Assembly: GCA_016125095.1 (NCBI GenBank)
Contig: WGMK01000010.1
Location: 502,149-539,474 of the forward strand
Origin: Candidatus Hydrogenedens sp.
Lineage (GTDB): Bacteria; Hydrogenedentota; Hydrogenedentia; Hydrogenedentales; JAEUWI01
Reading direction: 5' to 3'
DNA: 37,326 bases
Below, piece after piece: positions 35,990 to 37,326 of this stretch (within the stretch, counting starts at the first letter, position 1; every line of letters begins with the position of its first letter). Both the position numbers and the translations under genes were made by a program. The notes under the pieces were generated by a model that was not told where the DNA came from, did not search any database, and was given only the letters and a program-made list of their open reading frames with translations.

Positions 35990-36241
35990 TTGGATTTTGA
36001 GCTTACACGGCATGCCCAGAAGGCGATGGAGGAGCGTGGCATATCAATGGCGTGGTTGGAACAAGTATTGACGCAGCCAGATCTGGTCGTACCTGATCCC
36101 GACGACCCGGCGCTGGAGCGGCGGTATCGGCGCATCGCAGAATTCGGCGGTCGCGTGTTGCGGGTTGCCATCAACAACACCGTTGAACCAGCCCGCGTGG
36201 TCACCGTATTCTTTGACCGGCAGATGAAAGACAAGCTATGA
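35990..36241 (+). CDS. DUF4258 domain protein, possible toxin
   Basis: An 83-residue protein matching the DUF4258 pattern: ELTRHAQKAMEERGIS near the start, a variable middle, then GGRVLRVAINN and ARVVTVFFDRQ. The start is TTG at 35990 with GGGGGAGG about 9 bases upstream; no in-frame ATG is available near the N-terminus. The family is small and RelE/HigB-like in shape, often next to DUF2283 genes. It begins 22 bases after the sigma-54 regulator and overlaps the DUF2283 gene by 4 bases. A toxin role is a guess from the pairing. Confidence 0.82.
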   Translation: MDFELTRHAQKAMEERGISMAWLEQVLTQPDLVVPDPDDPALERRYRRIAEFGGRVLRVAINNTVEPARVVTVFFDRQMKDKL

Positions 36242-36438
36242 GATTGCATGTTGACAAGGCAGCTGACGCCCTCTACCTCCGCTTGGACGATTCCCCTATC
36301 ATCGAATCGGAAGAAGTATCTCCTGGTGTTGTACTCGACTACAACGAACGGAACGAGGTCGTCGGCGTAGAATTCCTGAATCTCTCCAAGCGATCGCCGC
36401 AGCTTGATGTACAGGCCTTTCAATACGAAAACCTGTAA
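36238..36438 (+). CDS. DUF2283 domain protein, possible antitoxin
   Basis: A 66-residue protein with the DUF2283 signature: MRLHVDKAADALYLRLDD, SEEVSPGVVLDYNERNEVVGVEFLNLS. Its ATG overlaps the stop of the DUF4258 gene (ATGA), so the two are made together. The family has no settled function but recurs beside small RelE-like proteins. It is the last gene of the packed plus-strand run. No classical terminator follows; the first downstream hairpin is at 36532-36551. Confidence 0.85.
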   Translation: MRLHVDKAADALYLRLDDSPIIESEEVSPGVVLDYNERNEVVGVEFLNLSKRSPQLDVQAFQYENL

Positions 36439-36531
36439 TGGCTCCTTTGGCAGGTACATCAGCTGTAGACCGGGATTCTGCCACCTAACTTGCAAACACG
36501 CCCCACCGAACGCGTCGCCGACGCCTAGGAG

Positions 36532-36789
36532 AGCGGGAGCAAGCTCCCGCTTTGCGTAGGGAGCGAGTAGCTCCCGTCGCCGTGGGGCAAGATTGAATCC
36601 GCCGCACAAGCGACGGAAGCGCGCTTCCTGATAATGGCGGCAGCCCGCTGCCGCACGCCAAGGCAGCAAGCTGCATGAAGATGCCTGCAAGGTAGGGCGA
36701 GCGTACCCGCGAGCCCTCTTGACGCGAAGACGTCTCCGCGCCAAGAGCCGCTCTGGAGAGCAGCGCTCCCGGCAGGGCGAATGTCGCAT
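36532..36789. repeat. Cluster of short palindromes
   Basis: At least five perfect small palindromes occur in this non-coding block: AGCGGGAGC-AA-GCTCCCGCT (36532-36551), GGGAGC-GAGTA-GCTCCC (36559-36575), GGAAGC-GC-GCTTCC (36614-36627), CGGCAGC-CC-GCTGCCG (36637-36652) and GCAGC-AA-GCTGC (36663-36674). Imperfect ones continue to about 36770. Loops are 2 to 5 bases and the arms are variants of an AGC/GCT core. Open frames across it are shadows. The rest of 36439-36899 holds nothing else I can recognise. Confidence 0.6.
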
Positions 36790-36899
36790 GAGCCGAGGAC
36801 GCCGGTCCGTCGTCAAGATTCTGCTCCGGCACCATCACCTTCGCGCCAAGATGTCGGGGTAGAACCCGCGACCTACAAGATCCCCAAACGCCCCCAACT

Positions 36900-36940
36900 T
36901 CGTCATTGCGAGGAGCGAGTCTTCGAGCGACGCGGCAACC
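36900..36940. repeat. Dispersed repeat, copy of 4954-4994 arm
   Basis: TCGTCATTGCGAGGAGCG at the start and CGACGCGGCAACC at the end match, with two or so changes over 41 bases, the reverse complement of 4954-4994. Only one arm is visible here; no clear inverted partner follows. Confidence 0.65.
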
Positions 36941-37040
36941 TCCTTGGCGCGGGGGTAACTGGGAGTGGCAGCGCCTCGTTCAGTACGGACGATACCGGCG
37001 GAGGGATTGCGTTCTCTTGCGCGCGCCCGGTACTACTGCT

Positions 37041-37084
37041 GTGGCGGGGTCTCCCGACCCCGCCACCCGCGCGACCGTACGGTC
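37041..37084. repeat. Two palindromes before the last gene
   Basis: GTGGCGGGGTC (37041-37051) pairs perfectly with GACCCCGCCAC (37056-37066) over a TCCC loop. GACCGTACGGTC (37073-37084) is a 12-base perfect palindrome, followed by TCCTTTTC. The second is a possible operator or weak terminator; it lies about 40 bases before the -10-like hexamer of the next gene. Confidence 0.5.
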
Positions 37085-37122
37085 TCCTTTTCGTCCTCCT
37101 ACCGCTTTCCCGGCGGTTGCGG

Positions 37123-37128
37123 TATACT
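37123..37128 (+). promoter_or_regulatory. -10-like hexamer close to start codon
   Basis: TATACT, five of six bases of the -10 consensus, ends 6 bases before the ATG at 37135. No ribosome binding site lies between, so the transcript could begin at or next to the start codon. No good -35 was seen. Confidence 0.35.
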
Positions 37129-37134
37129 GCGCTG

Positions 37135-37326
37135 ATGCAGCCCCTTAAGTGGATAGGCATCCTAATGCTCGCCCTAGCCGCCCTGCCCGCAGCGGCTGAG
37201 CTCGGCGTGGACTGGGAAGTTGCGTCGAATGATCATCCGTTCGGGGGGCGCCAGCATGTGGGGTTGGTGGAGTTCAAAGGGAAGCTATACGCGGGGGGCG
37301 GAAGCAAGTGCGGCGCGAATGACTTC
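37135..37326 (+). CDS. Secreted protein, N-terminal part (cut by window end)
   Basis: The first 64 residues are present. MQPLKWIGILMLALAALPAAAE is a clear signal peptide. The following sequence, GVDWEVASNDHPFGGR then HVGLVEFKGKLYAGGG, has the rhythm of a Kelch or other beta-propeller blade, but the fragment is too short to be sure. The gene runs off the right edge. No Shine-Dalgarno precedes the ATG. Confidence 0.65.
   Translation, partial: MQPLKWIGILMLALAALPAAAELGVDWEVASNDHPFGGRQHVGLVEFKGKLYAGGGSKCGANDF

Noticed and set aside
36532..36789. Replication origin or attachment site
   Set aside because: No DnaA-box cluster, integrase or tRNA gene accompanies the palindromes.

Overview
This is a GC-rich bacterial window with about 23 protein genes, one of them cut off by the right edge. 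Several features recall the Planctomycetes/PVC-type and Candidatus Hydrogenedentes bacteria. These are a Planctomycete-type membrane-bound dehydrogenase fused to cupredoxin and cytochrome c domains, a ThuA-like partner, a secreted ADP-ribosylglycohydrolase-fold protein, a DUF3142 protein, thrombospondin-3/EF-hand plus beta-helix surface proteins, a PrsK-like sensor kinase, and short palindromes packed between genes. The phylum is an inference; there is no rRNA or universal marker gene here.

Layout. 347-6743 (+): P-type cation ATPase, PTS enzyme I-like protein, DUF1145 membrane protein, ferritin and typical 2-Cys peroxiredoxin, which looks like a metal/iron and peroxide block. 6826-10235 (-): two translationally coupled secreted proteins (DUF3142, then a TPR-like protein). 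10397-14939 (-): ThuA-like protein followed by a 1144-residue SGNH/dehydrogenase/cupredoxin/cytochrome c fusion, a likely periplasmic sugar-oxidation pair. 15300-17456 (+): large secreted modular protein with a C-terminal sorting-like tail. 17487-22192 (-): SGNH-like membrane protein, acidic coiled-coil protein with a repeated short motif, and mannose-1-phosphate guanylyltransferase. 22292-23980 (+): secreted ADP-ribosylglycohydrolase-fold protein, followed by about 600 bases of structured, repeat-bearing non-coding DNA. 24608-26918 (-): a polysaccharide operon (acyltransferase, GT2, deacetylase) whose genes overlap by 4 bases each.

27263-36438 (+) is the most unusual part. Seven genes are almost seamlessly packed: a B12-binding/radical-SAM homologue that has lost all three cluster cysteines, a ketosynthase whose second catalytic histidine is glutamine, a multi-TM GAF/PAS histidine kinase, a second histidine kinase homologue whose phospho-acceptor histidine is glutamine, an NtrC-type sigma-54 activator, and a DUF4258/DUF2283 pair. 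The kinase/activator part resembles the PrsK/PrsR regulators of exosortase/exopolysaccharide systems. Together with the sugar-nucleotide, glycosyltransferase, deacetylase and sorted surface-protein genes, this suggests control of envelope or exopolysaccharide production. The two catalytically altered enzymes at the head of the operon have no obvious known pathway.

The right end (36439-37134) is a non-coding stretch full of short palindromes and a dispersed repeat that also occurs at 4894-4994. The start of another secreted protein follows.
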